Below, piece after piece: positions 45,381 to 57,541 of a stretch of DNA of 64,000 bases. The stretch covers positions 827,254,897 to 827,318,896 of the forward strand of contig NC_081411.1 of the NCBI RefSeq assembly GCF_030272615.1. The letters run 5' to 3'. The notes under the pieces are model-generated. The model saw only the letters and a list, made by a program, of their open reading frames with translations. It was not told the origin of the DNA and made no database searches. How positions within the stretch are numbered: position 1 is the stretch's first letter; every line of letters starts with the position of its first letter. The position numbers and the translations under genes were made by a program. The DNA comes from Cryptomeria japonica (lineage: Eukaryota; Streptophyta; Pinopsida; Cupressales; Cupressaceae).

Positions 45381-48300
45381 TTGGTTTTCCTACAAGTAAT
45401 CATCCTGGATTCTCATCCATATACTAGAGCACAAAGAAGAGAAGGAGTAATTGATAACTATTTTGAAGAATTGCAAAATCTGTCATTTGCCCCAAGTTTT
45501 ACTCCTAGAAGGAAGGCCAAAAGAAGACCTTCATCTCCTGTCAGAGTTACCCCTATATCTTCTTCTTCCCCTTGGCAAGCGCTAATACTTACTGGAATTC
45601 AAGCCCCTCTCCTTGTGACCATTCATCCGGTGTTCATTATGGCTCAACCCTGGGGTGCGGCTGTTGGACCTCTTGCTCTCACTGCCCGTAATTCACTACC
45701 AAAAGGAGCAAAGGATGTTTTACCCAAATATAAAGGTGATGGGAAAGTTTCAATTGAAGAGCATTTGAACTCTTTTAATGTAGCAACTGGAATCCTAGCA
45801 GTTCAATATGAGGACGTGGCTATTAGGCTTTTTGTCCAAACCCTCACCGAAGGGGCAGCAGAATGGTCTAGCCAGCTACAAGCAAGATCCATAACTAACT
45901 GGCAAACAATGAAAACCATTTTTGAAAAAAGATTCCAAAGTGTTGATGATGAACACACGCTACTGGCTCAACTCACACAGATGAAGAAGGAAATTCATGA
46001 GCCAATGAGGGATTATGTAGCAAGATATAATAAGATTATTCACAAAATTCCTCAAGCCAAGAGACCAACTACAGATAATCAGCGATGTTTCTTCATAAAT
46101 TCCATGCCACCTGACATAGGATTTCACCTCAGAAGAAGTAGGCCAGCGGACCTAAACACTGCACAAAATGAGGCTATACAACTTGAAGATGATCTGATAA
46201 CAGATGGCAAATGGAGGAAAGATGTACAAATTTCTCAGGGATAATCTCAAGATTCTGCGTTGTCTACTGATCCGATTTTTTAGCGGCTTGTCAGTGATAT
46301 GATTTCTTTAAAGAGGCAGATACCTAAGCCTAGAAATTCTTATCCACAAACTTATCAAGATATAAGCAGGAGAACTTCAAATCAATATAACTATGGGCGA
46401 CCATTGCAACTTCCTGCAGTTCCACAAAGATTATAGATAGAGGCACCTCCTGACAAAGGTGTCATGTGTTCATTTCATCTTACCACTGATCATGATGGGG
46501 TTTCATGTCCTAATATGATAAGACACGTTCAGATGCAAAACACAAAGGATGAATTAGGAGAGTTCACCAAAGCAGAAAGAATTCAAGAGGTACCTAGCGA
46601 CTCTGGACCATTCTACCTCGAATATGAGTTAGATTCAAAAAAAGGTAGTAACATTTTGGCGACTCTTGAAGGTTCTTCATGTGCAATTCTAACAAGGAAT
46701 CAACGATCCTCCTAGCCTTCTTCCTTTATGAACCCTTCTGGAAGCAATTTCAAAGGCAAAGATCTCCCAGGTAATAGTTTTTCAAAGATTCCTGAGGTTA
46801 AGATTTTGCAAAGGAACCATGAAGATCATAAGAGCTCTTCCTCTTCTTCCTCCTTTGATATCATCAAATTCTGTAAGGCCTCTACCATTCAACTTCCTAC
46901 CACTGAGTATTTAAAACTTAACCCAAAAGAGTTAGATAAACTGGTCAAAAACGTTAAAGGAGATTCCTTTTCGGAGTCTCAAGTTCATGGATGTATGGAA
47001 AATAGTGAATTAGCTACTGTAGAAGGGTCTTCATCTATTTCCTACTCATTACCTAATCTGACAGATCCCTGCGCTTTTCATGATACAAAGTCTGGGCATG
47101 AGGTTGAGATTCTGAAACCTGAACCTTTCTATATTTCCCTTCTCCTAAATGGCCAAAAGTTAAGTAATTGCATAATTGATTCAAGGGCTTCAAACAATAT
47201 AATGCCTTCTCCTATGGCTAAATCTTTAGGTTTGACCCTCACTAAAATGTCTGGGAGATGCTTTTCAATGGATGGAAAACAGGTTCCTCTTATTGGTTAG
47301 GTAAAGGACGTCCAGGCAATGCTGGCAGTGTGCCCAAACAAAAGAGTAAGATTAACTATACTGGTTGCTGATATTTCGGCGAGTTACGGAATGCTTCTAA
47401 GTAGGATGTTTTGCAAAGATCTTGGAGGTGAAATCAAAATGGACTGGTCTGAAGCCATTATTCCCCTTGGAAATCAAAAAATTAAGCTTGAACCTGAGCC
47501 TAAAAATAAGTATATTGTTTTTCCCTCAGATAACCCCAAAGCCCAAATTCTGTTTCAAGAGTGTGAGTTTGGAAACTATCTTGTTCTTGCACTTGGTGAA
47601 AAGAAAATGGATAAGGCAGCTAATGAACTTGACGGGCTATGGCAGATGGAGTTTGATGGAAGCTGCGCTAACTCCGGTTCAGGCGCAGGGGTGGTTTTGT
47701 TGTTGCCAACTCGTAATATTTTTCCCTTTTCTTTCAAGTTGGATTTTAAGAACACTAATAATACTACTGAATATGAGGCACTGTTATTGGGATTAAGTGA
47801 GGCTAAATGTAAAGGAATTAAGTTGCTTAAAGTCAAAGGTGATGTAGAGTTAATTGTTAGGCAAGTGAGGAATGTCTATATGGTTAAGAATGACAGGTTG
47901 AAGCATTACAAGAATAGAGTTTGGGATGAGTTAGAATTATTTGATGCCTTCTCGATTGAAGCAATTCTAAGAGAGCAAAATAGTAGAGCAGATTCATTGG
48001 CCATGTCAGCTTCACTTTTATAACCACATCCGGATTTTAAAGATAACTCATATAGGATTGAAATGATCTATAGGCCCAGTGTTCCCGATAATGTAGATCA
48101 TTGGCAGGTTTTTGATGTAGATGCACAGATCAAAGATTTCCTAGAATGTGCTCAATCATTCTCTCAGTCATATTTTGAAGGCTCTGAGAATGTTTGCAAA
48201 GAGTTTAGTCTAGACCTAGAGGTAGATCCTACAAATAGCTTTATTCAACTCAAAGGTAACTAAAATCCAAAGGGGTTAGTGACACTGGAGAGATTTTTCA

Positions 48301-48725
48301 CCAGAGATGATGCATTCATAGGTAACAAAGTTCCCAAGGATGATGGGAAAGAAAATTGTGAGAAAATAAATTTGGGAGATGAAGCTAATCCAAAAGAAGT
48401 GACAATCGGCAGGTGTTGTTCTGCGGAGGAAAAGAGAGCACTTGGTACGCTGCTTAAGGAATACATTGATGTTTTTGCTTGGTCTTATGATGACCTGAAG
48501 GGGTTTAGAAATGGACATTTTCAACATCAGATTCCGCTGAAGCCAGGCGTCTCTCCTTTTAGGAAAAAATTGAGGAACTTTAATCCCATCATGGTGGATG
48601 CAATTTCTAAGGAAGTTGAGAAAATGCTTAAGGCCCGAATCATATATCCAATCCACCATTCCACCTGGGTAGCTAACATTGTGCCTGTAAGAAAAAAAAA
48701 ATGGGGAAATTCGTATCTGTGTTGA
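45381..48725 (+). pseudogene. gag-pol: Gag - protease - extra RNase H - RT N-terminus
   Basis: One frame runs from 45381 to 48725 through several stops, mostly TAG (near 46281, 46435, 46713 and 47298). Gag shows a retrotransposon-gag region (RLFVQTLTEGAAEWSSQL) and the finger CSFHLTTDHDGVSC at 46467-46508. The protease has IIDSRASNNIM (DSG to DSR, 47178), so it is probably dead. An RNase H domain follows, with its four acidic positions at 47655 (FDGSC), 47769 (TTEYEALLLGL), 47841 (KGDVELIVRQ) and 47991 (SRADSLAM). RT begins near 48450 (FAWSYDDLKGF) with ARIIYPIHHSTWVANIVPV. The start at 45381 is only the first open codon; the true Gag ATG may be 45639. Confidence 0.85.
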
Positions 48726-49777
48726 TTTTTGGAATTTGAATCAAGCAAGCCTGAAGGACAACTACGCCTTACCAAATATGGATCACATTTTACAGATAGT
48801 GTCCGGGTCAGAGATGATGTCGATGTTGGATGGTTTTTCTGGTTACAACCAGATAACTGTAGTAGAACATGAGCAGCACAAGACAACGTTCATCACTCCA
48901 TGGGGAACATTTGCATACCTTTTGGTTTAATAAATGCTGGAGCCACTTTTCAAAGGGCTATGGATTCCTCTTTCAAGGATTTCTGAGACAGGATAATTTA
49001 GTTTATCTGGATGACCTCACGGTGTTTTCAAAAAAAAGGACAGATCATTTTCGGGATTTGAGTGCAATATTGTAGTGTTGGCGTGAGCACGGGATTTCTT
49101 TGAATCCTAAGAAATCAGTTTTTTGTGTCACAGAGGGCAAATTGTTAGGACATGTTGTCTCAAAGGAGGGAGTCAAGATTGATCCCGAGAGGGTTAATGC
49201 AATTCAGCGTCTCAGTTTACCCTCTAGCCAGAGTAGAGTAAGATCGTTCTTTGGTCAAGTGAATTTCTTAAGAAGATTTGTTCCAGAGTTTGCTAAGGCC
49301 ACAAAACACATTGTTGGCTTGCTAAGTGAGCAACATCTTTTTAAGTGGACCGAAGAGGCCAAAAATTCTTTTGAGAAAATTAAGGGATCAGTTGCAAATG
49401 CGCCCACTCTTGTTAATCCAGATTTCACGAAGGACTTCATTTTGTATTGTTAGGCATCAGACCATACTATGTCTGGGATTCTGTTGCAATTGGATGAAAA
49501 TGGGGCTGAAATGCTCATAGCATTCATGAGTACTCCGCTCAAGAAGCATGAGCTCAAGTATTCACCTATGGAGAAGCATGCATATGCTGTTGTAAAGGCC
49601 ATGAAACAGTTTCGATACTATATCCTGCATTCTCACTCTATAGTTTTTGTTCCAGATTCATCCGTAAAAAGCATTTTGACTCAACAGGAGGTTGGGCTAA
49701 ATAAGAGAGCAACTTGGGTAACAAAAATCCAGGAGTATGACTTAGATATTCTCCCTATGAAGACAATTAAAGGATAG
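48726..49777 (+). pseudogene. pol: RT core and RNase H, broken
   Basis: Frameshifts near 48700 and 48925 separate LKDNYALPNMDHILQIV, MLDGFSGYNQI, GLINAGATFQRAM and the catalytic YLDD (49004-49015). A TAG lies near 49075. The RT thumb and connection follow (KLLGHVVSKEGVKIDPERV; SFFGQVNFLRRFVPEF). A TAG at 49451 (CAG expected before ASDH) opens the ordinary RNase H: ASDHTMSGILL, YSPMEKHAYAVVKAM, RYYIL. The third acidic motif reads VPDSSVKS. A TAG closes the frame at 49777. This RNase H is additional to the one before RT. Confidence 0.85.
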
Positions 49778-51118
49778 GGCTTATGTCGGTTGATAGCGGA
49801 AAATGAGGTGGAAACTGAAGCAGAGTTACCATTAACTCTTTTTGTTGGATTGCAAGATACTTGGTTCTCTGATGTGGCCTACTATTTAACTTATGGTAGT
49901 TGTCCAAATCATCTGTTGGCTAAAGAATAAAGGAATTTAAAATTAAAAGCTGCAAAGTATGTAATTTGGCGGGATGTTTTATACAAAAAGGATTTAGATG
50001 GAACATATCTAAGGTGTGTAGATAAACCTCAACAACAAAAGCTCCTGGAAGCCTATCATGGAGAGGTTTGTGGGGGACACTTCTCGTCATCTGTTACTGC
50101 TTTCAAAATTTTGAGAAATTATTTTTATTGGCCTGACATGTTTAGGGATGCCTATATTCATGTGAAAGAATGTGAAAAATATCAATTGTTTTCTAGGAAG
50201 CCACATTTAGCAGCACTGCCTCTAAGGCCTGTAGTGATAGATGAACCTTTCACGTAGTGGGGCATTGATTTCATAGGCCCAATAAACCCTCATTCCAGTG
50301 CGGGCCACATGTATATTTTGACAGCAACTGACTACTTTACTAAATGGGTAGAGGCCATTCCCACCAAAAAGGCGAATTCAGATATTGTGTGTAATTTTCT
50401 CAAGGATTACATCCTAGTTCGTTTTGGGGTGCCCCAAAAAATTATGACAGATAATGCATCATATTTATCCTCCGAAGAGTTGAATTTGTTTTGCTATGAT
50501 CATCACATTTCCCTCGCACATTCTTCTGATTATTTCCCACAGGGCAATGGTTTGGCGGAATCTAGCAATAAGAATTTGATAGCCATCATGAAGAAGCTTG
50601 TTGATGAGAGTGCTCAGAATTGGCATAAGAAGATATACGAGGCTTTATGGGTGGATAGAACCACACCCAAGAGGGCCATTGGAATGGCACCTTTTGAACT
50701 TGTGTATGGTGTAGGAGCGAAACTTTCTTTGCCACTGGAGTTATCAGCAACCAAGCTGCAAACAGTAGTGGAAGATTCCTTCTTTCAAAATGCTTTGGAG
50801 AAAAGAATCATGTATCTAACAAAGTTAGAAGAAGAGAGAGAATTGCTGGTGGATAGGATTTTAGAACATCAGAGCCGAGTAAAGAGGATTTTTGACATGC
50901 GAGCTCAACCAAGAGGTTTCTTGGTAGGAGATGAGGTGCTGCTATGGGACAAAAGGAGAGAGTCCAAAGGTGCTCACGACAAGTTTGATTCATTGTGGAA
51001 GGGCCCTCTCAGAATTTGCAAAGTAATAGGACAAAATAGATTCAGACTCAACTATGCTAATGGAATGATCATGCCTTATACCTATAATGGGCAAGATCTC
51101 AAGCTCTATAAATTGTAA
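49778..51118 (+). pseudogene. pol: Integrase, broken
   Basis: The zinc region near 50050-50200 keeps HGEVCGGHFSS but reads CEKYQ where CxxCQ is expected. A TAG at 50255 precedes WGIDFIGP. The core keeps its acidic triad: WGIDF (50267), MTDNAS (50450) and GLAESSNKNL (50558). From 50309 the frame is open to 51118, including the C-terminal domain (FLVGDEVLLWDKRRESKG; SLWKGPLRICKVIG) and a proper stop. It is the best-preserved enzyme domain of this element. Confidence 0.88.
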
Positions 51119-51267
51119 GTCCTATGTTTAAGTCACTTGTACATAGTAGTCTAGGTGTTTTTGGTTGTGCCCTTAGTCTTTTCCCCTTTGTTTTATGTTC
51201 TGCAAAACCAGAGTCTATGAGTTCTTTGCATTTTCCTTTGAAAAATACAATCCCCAGTCAGAGCCAA
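51119..51267 (+). other. 3' untranslated spacer before the 3' LTR
   Basis: Short non-coding stretch. No purine tract directly adjoins the LTR; the last bases are CAGTCAGAGCCAA, so the polypurine tract is either atypical or mutated. Confidence 0.55.
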
Positions 51268-52207
51268 TGTTATTGCGTCATTTATTCTTCATGGTGAGAG
51301 TGGGTCATCTTTTCCTTTTTATGTTGGAGTCCTAGTTCATGCCATATTACCTTGGTTCAAGTCCTCAATGCTTCCTCAAATCCTTTTTCTAGTCATTCAA
51401 GTCAAATTCAGACAATTGATTGAACTCCTTGAACACGTCAAACCATTCTGAATTGGGTTCGAGAGGTTCATTTAGCTTCAATAGGTTCCTAGGTGTTCAG
51501 AAGTAGTTTTTCATACTAAAATTTTCTCTAAGTGTTTTGCAGTGGCTCTTTAATAAAGTTTTTCCTGTTCGGTGATATAACATTTGTGTTGAACTTATTA
51601 AACTGAGTTCAAAGGGTTCAAATATGTTCAACGTGTTCAGCATGGCAAGTGGTCAACAGTTTGATACGGCGTACATCTTGAACTACTTGAACACTCAAGA
51701 AGTTGGTTCAAGATGTTCATACGGGTTCAATGTTGGTGGGTCCAGCGGTTTCTAATGTTTTGAGAAGTGCATTTATTGCTAAATACGAAGAGGCAGAACC
51801 ATATTGTAAAGTGATGTCATTCTTTGGCTTTTTTGAAATAAGTGAACATTTCGGGAACTGGTAGTTTCTTAAAGTATGTCGCCATGCATTCAATGCATGT
51901 GTGCGGGGGTCTAATCTACCAATTTACCGTGTTTAGAATGAAATTGCGAAATCATTGCATTTAATGTGTCTGTATCATTACCTTTCTCAATAAGGTATGA
52001 AAATCATTTGTGTTCTGCATTTGCTACTTGTTGTTGGAGTTTTGTTTATGTTATCCCTGGATAGGAGTCTTTCTTACTGCTAGCCGTCGTCCGGTTATAT
52101 AACTGTGAAGGTGAGTCTTTCCTTATTTTCTCCAGTGTTTTCCCTTGCATTTTCTCTCATACAGAAGGTTTCACTGCAATCAAATTTAGGTTTCTTGTTT
52201 TGAAATC

Positions 52208-53301
52208 ATGAAGTCCACCCTGCACTTGTTTGGAAACGTCTTTAGCTTGGCGTCCACAAAAGCCATAGTTAGTGATACTGATCTGAAAGGAGAGAACCTT
52301 GAAGATTTGAAAGAAAGGGTGTTCAAGGGTGTTGATAAGTCTTTTTGTATAGAGATTTTGAGTAGTGGACTTTTAGAAGCCACAGCCTTTCCTCCAGCAA
52401 TTTCTTGTCCAGAGTTGGTTCGGCAGTGTATTGTTAGATATGACCCTGTATCTGAAACTATTAAGAGAGATAATGGCGAAACCCTTCTTGCTATTAACCA
52501 TGAGGTAATTGCTTCAATTTTCAAGATACCGGATTACCAATTTTCTAATTTCTCTCCTGCCCAGTCAATCAGTGAGTTCAATGCAGATAGAGCCAGACAC
52601 AGGAATAATGTGGTGAAGTTCTAGTTGAAGGTCCCTCAGAGAGGTGGTTCTAGGCTACCTAAAAATCCAAACAAGAACCACATGTTGCCACATATTCATG
52701 ATGTGATGCTTCTGTTACATCGAGCCAAAGGTTCTACCAAAGCTTATAGCTTTGATGATTGGATATATTGCTATGTGCAATTAGTTCTGGAAGGAAAACA
52801 ATATTTGGATTGGGCAGAGTTAATTGCTGATTCAATGAGAGAGCAGTTGAGTCTAGCCAAGCAATTTCAACAAAACTTCTTCATGTCCTCATATCTTTTG
52901 TATTGTCTGGCCTGTGTTAAAGAGTTAATGGGTATACTCAAGTAGCCCACTGAGGAAGATGTTCCCGTGTATGAGTTTTATCCAATGCTGCAAAAAGACA
53001 ATGCCCTACAAGATTTCAGAAGGGTACACAATGCATTCTTGGGTGATATGTGTCATGAACTGAAGGGTACAAAGGCCAAACGGATTTTAGATGATGCACA
53101 GACCTTGATTAAGAAGTTCGATAGTTTTTACATCTAGTTCCCATGCTTTTACTATATACGGGTAGGAGGCTTTGAAGAGGAACCCTTCAAGCTTCCGCAC
53201 TTCTATTCTGATTGTTTTGTTCTAGCAGAAGTATGCAGACAACTGACCTCTGTGGTCAAGAAGGCACAGCCTAAAGACAAGTGGGAAGGTCATTTTCCAA
53301 T
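52208..53301 (+). pseudogene. ORF1 (3' LTR copy), N-terminal part
   Basis: Collinear with 41230-42325. It lacks several lesions of the other copy (CGA at the 41743 stop; CAG at 41867; no inserted base), but has its own TAG codons at 52622 (TGG in the other copy), 52943 (CAG) and about 53137 (AAG). It is cut at HFP by the nested copia element and resumes at 57542. Confidence 0.75.
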
Positions 53302-53751
53302 TATTCATCATGGATATTATTACACTTACTTAAGTTTACTTAGGAAATGCATTTCTTAGTAGTTTGGGTATGAGACACTTGGGTGTTTGTGCCACATTGG
53401 GATAGTGTGTGTAGGAGAAATTCCACCTTTTATGGTGTTGATCTTGTTGTTACACTCCACATTCAGTGGGTGATCCACCTCATGTGGACTATTATATTAT
53501 TTCTCCTACCTACCCACACCTATTTCCTACCTACCCTTGTTTCTTATTGAGCCACATGTCATGTTTGTGTGCTCACATATCCCTAGCCTTGCCTATATAA
53601 GCAGGCTCATCTACATTGTATGTAATTGAATGCTTAAGAATCTAGTTGATCATTTGCATATTGATGAGAATACAATTTTGTTCTTGTCATTCTATTTTTT
53701 TCTCTCTTATTTGTGCTTTCCATTGCCTCTTGATCTTGGCAAAATCCTACA
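53302..53751 (+). repeat. 5' LTR of the nested copia (left end deleted)
   Basis: Matches 57091-57541 nearly throughout (for example ATGGATATTATTACACTTAC and CTTGGCAAAATCCTACA). TATATAAGCAGG near 53594 is a good TATA box candidate and is conserved in the other LTR. Confidence 0.9.
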
Positions 53752-53764
53752 TGGTATCAAAACC
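53752..53764 (+). other. Primer binding site of the nested copia
   Basis: TGGTATCAAAACC starts directly after the LTR, a slightly changed initiator-Met-type site (TGGTATCAGAGCC expected). Confidence 0.88.
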
Positions 53765-54576
53765 ATTAGAGTGCCATTGGTTTCCCAATTGAACAGAAAT
53801 TTGATGCTATTTGGGGTTGCATTTTGAAATTTTCTATTGTAGGTTATTATTGAAGCTTGATGGATAAAATCTGAGGTTACCATTAGATTGAGGAGGTCCA
53901 AGAAAGTTAGTTTTGCCTTTTGTTTCATCCAAATCAGACTTTGGAGGCCAAATCTAGAGGCATTTGAAGTTTGAAGCCGCGACGGAAATTTTTCAGAAAT
54001 TATAATTTTGCAGGCGATTTTTAAATAGCGATATCTCACTCATCCGAACTCCTTTTTTCGAGCATTTTTTTTGGGGGGGGGTAGAATTTTGTGATTTGTA
54101 CAATGGTGTGAGATTTTTCTGTTTCTCGGATATCGGTTTTTCGAAAATCATGAAATCCCGATTTTTACAACTTTGGAGGCTTCATTTGGGCTCATATGGA
54201 CTCCTTTTCAGGTGCCATTTTTTTTTGAAAGTGCACATTTTTTCATCTACTTTCATAATCTTCCATTTGTTTGCAGTAATTTTAAGTAGAAATTGTACTT
54301 TCATTATTTGGCCATTTTTGGCATATTTGGTACTTGCATTTTGCTTGGATCTCAGTTTAGATCACTAGCAATATTTGTTGAAGTCTCTTAGATCTCATTT
54401 TGAGAAGTTGTAAATTGAAATCAGAAGTCCACTTTGCCTTGTTTTGCAAGTGGCCTATTATACATGCACTACATATAAAGTGCCAAAATCATTGTTTTGG
54501 GGGGTACTTTGATTGAGTGAATTTGGGGGGTGTCTCTTGTGCTTTTGTGCTCTTATGTTCCTTCCTTTTTGCTGCT

Positions 54577-56424
54577 ATGGGTTCTTCTAAGTTTCCTCTC
54601 TTAACTCCTCATAATTATGCTACTTGGAAAATTGATGCATGGAGTAAACTTATGGAAAAAGGACTCACTCATTACATTGATGGAACTATTGTTGCTCTGG
54701 CTGATCCTAAGGTTGATCCAGTTGGTCACTTGGATTGGCTCACTAAAAATATCATGGCAATTGGTACCTTAAGAAAGTATGTATCAAAGGATCTCATTTT
54801 TCATATTGAGAAGTGTACTCTAATCAAGGATGCTTGGCAAAAGTTTCAAGAGTTGTATGGTCAAGCTGATGAGATTAGGGGATATGAAATTGATAGTGAT
54901 CTCACCATGTTAGATCCCAAGAACTTTGATACTATACAAGATTATGTCACTAAGGCAAATGAGTTGAGGGCACAACTCAAAGATTGTGGCATTGATAAGA
55001 AGGATACTCAATTGATATTCAACTTGATAGGCAAGCTTCCACAAGGATATGCAGCATTTGTTTCTAGTTTCCAAACCCATAGGCTGACAATGGGTGCAAG
55101 CTACAAAATGCCTACATTTGATGCTTTCAATGAAATGTTGATGATGGAACAAACTAAGTCGATAAGCATGGGCATTCTTAAGGCTTCTAAGTCTCAAGCA
55201 TTAGTGGCAAATCAAGGGAACAAAAGAAATCAAGGAAAGGACAACTCAAACAAGAAGAAATGGTAATCAAAGCCTAAGGACAAAGCACCATCTTCTCCAA
55301 AACAAGGAGATTCATCCTCTTCCAAGAGAGATAATTCACCAAAGAGGGAGAGACCTACTTGTGCTTATTGTAAAAAGATTGGTCATGAGGAGCATCGTTG
55401 CCATTCTAAGAAGATTGATGAGCTCACACATATCATCAAAAAGCATAACATTGATTTGCCTAAAGTCTACAAGAAGGATGATTCATCAACTTCCACTTCC
55501 TCGCATTCAAAAGGAAAAGGGCAAGCATTCATGGCTTCTACAAGTGGTAAGACTCACTCTTTTGGGATAAGAAAAGGAAAAGCTCTATGTGCTACTATCA
55601 GTCATGATTCAGAGAGATGGCTTCTAGATTCAGGGGCTTCTCATCATATGGCATCTTTGCAGTCTATGTTCTCTACATTTGAGCCTTGCACCATGCTGCA
55701 GATTTTGATGGGGAATCATACATACATGGATGTGATTGGGAAAGGATCTATTGACATTGGGGATAACTCCTTCAATGATGTGTTGTGTGTACCCCACTTG
55801 ACAAACAATCTCCTTTCTATCTATCAAATCACACATGGCACAACTAAGAGAGTTGTGGAGTTCACACCTGACTCTGTTTTCATTAGAGACTTGGAGACTA
55901 GAGCTATCATTGCGACTGGGGTGGTTGATCATGCATCTCAGTTATACTCCTTTTCAGATTTTGTTGATGATGATGATTTCACATTTGATGATTCTACACA
56001 TGTTGATCACACTTCTTGTGATGGTTCAGATTTTGAGGAGAACTTTGGGCACTTGAACATGGGGATTCTCACATGTAACCCCATTCTTGAGTCTTGTATT
56101 TCATCTCCTCATATTGATATCACATCACCTATTGCACCTGATGATGCAGATAGTGTGATAGTTTTGCTTTCATGTGATTCAGTGCAACAGGATATTCATT
56201 GTCTTCCAGCTTTAGATTCATGGGATGATTACTTGATAGATATTACAGGTTTGTTTGTGGAATCCTACATTGCAGATTTGGGAGACATCACTGATGACAT
56301 TCATCTTCTCTTTGATGAAGATAATCCTTCTTTGATTGTTGCGAGGGCACACTCTAACCCTCTTGTTCATTCTCTACATGATCATTCTTTTGAGGTTGAC
56401 ATGATTGTCAATACTTATGTATAG
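54577..56424 (+). pseudogene. gag: Copia Gag (UBN2-type) and protease
   Basis: ATG 54577 starts GSSKFPLLTPHNYATWK, the usual copia Gag opening. WLTKNIMAIGTL, IKDAWQKFQELYG and FNLIGKLPQGY follow as expected for a UBN2-type capsid. A TAA at 55264 (CAA expected) breaks the frame before the knuckle CAYCKKIGHEEHRC (near 55362). The protease motif WLLDSGASHHMA is intact, with NNLLSIYQI after it. The frame continues through an acidic, Asp/His/Ser-rich region to two adjacent TAG codons at 56422-56427. Only one premature stop separates this from an intact Gag-protease, so it is one of the youngest coding regions here. Confidence 0.85.
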
Positions 56425-57075
56425 TAGTTGGAGGAGGTCTCTTTATTTTTTGAGGAGACATGTGAGTCTTTGGGACATGTTCTACATCCATCTCCACTAG
56501 ATCTTGGAGTGCCTTTTTCAGCAGTGTGGCACAGTTTACCACCTTTGGAAGGGGTATCTTTTCGCATCGACATGGGGACACTTGAGCAGTTTTCAGAGAT
56601 TCCTTTCATCATGAGTTTTCTTCATACATCTTCCCTTCATGATTGGGGAGACTTCATGGATACACCTTTGGTTTTGTTTCTTCCTAAGGGGAGGAATGTT
56701 GTTCAACGTTCATGGAGCAGTTTCTTCATACATCGAGCTTCTATCATTGGTGTAGATTCCACATTGAGGGGAGGCTTCCTAGCTTCTCTTCTTCTCTCAT
56801 ATGGGGGGGAATTTTTCCTCACATGGGGTTTTGTCCTTCACATTCCTCTATGAGAGTTCTTTGTATCTAGCTTTCATCTCTCTTTTGGGGGAGTGTTTTT
56901 TCCCATTGGGTTTTTCTCTCTTTCCCCACTTTGTGAGAGATTTCATTGCATTGGTTTTCATGCATTTGCATTTGTACATGGGTACCTAACATGGCCTAGT
57001 AGCCAGGACCAATCTTGCATTGCTTAGTTGCATTGTAGACTTAAGTGCATTCCCCTAAGTTGCACTTAAGGGGGG
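56425..57075 (+). other. Post-Gag region and polypurine tract of the nested copia
   Basis: The Gag-protease frame continues past the two TAGs for another ~140 codons (LEEVSLFFEETCESLG to 56853) without a recognisable domain. The rest is T-rich and non-coding. AAGGGGGG just before 57076 is the polypurine tract. Confidence 0.65.
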
Positions 57076-57541
57076 TGTTGGTGTAAATAATTATTCATCA
57101 TGGATATTATTACACTTACTTAAGTTTACTTAGGAAATGCATTTCGTAGTAGTTTGGGTATGAGACACTTGGGTGTTTGTGCCAAATTGGGATAGTGTGT
57201 GTAGGATAAATTCCACCTTTTATGGTGTTGATCTTGTTGTTACACTCCACATTTAGTGGGTGATCCACCTCATGTGGAATATTATATTACTTCTCCTACC
57301 TACCCACACCTATTTCCTACCTACCCTTGTTTCTTATTGAGCCACATGTCATGTTTGTGTGTTCACATATCCCTAGCCTTGCCTATATAAGCAGGCTCAT
57401 CTACATTGTATGTAATTGAATGCTTAAGAATCTAGTTGATCATTTGCATATTGATGAGAATACAGTTTTGTTCTTGTCATTATATTTTGTTCTCTCTTAC
57501 TTGTGCCTTCCATTGCCTCTTGATCTTGGCAAAATCCTACA
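57076..57541 (+). repeat. 3' LTR of the nested copia (466 bp)
   Basis: Complete LTR from TGTTGGTGTAAAT to ATCCTACA. An open frame that starts in it and runs into ORF1 (57420-57938) is a chance fusion. Confidence 0.9.

Larger units (their letters stand above)
53302..57541 (+). mobile_element. Pol-less Ty1/copia element (Gag-protease only), nested
   Basis: LTRs end in ATCCTACA (53751 and 57541). The 3' LTR begins TGTTGGTGTAAAT at 57076 after a G6 purine tract. The interior (53752-57075) encodes Gag and protease and then no integrase, RT or RNase H. The target in the intact ORF1 copy reads CCAATACAATTGGG. Here AATAG follows the 3' LTR, while on the left CCAAT is joined directly to TATTCATC, so the first ~15 LTR bases and part of the TSD are deleted. 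At 4.2 kb it resembles terminal-repeat/Gag non-autonomous elements. Confidence 0.88.
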
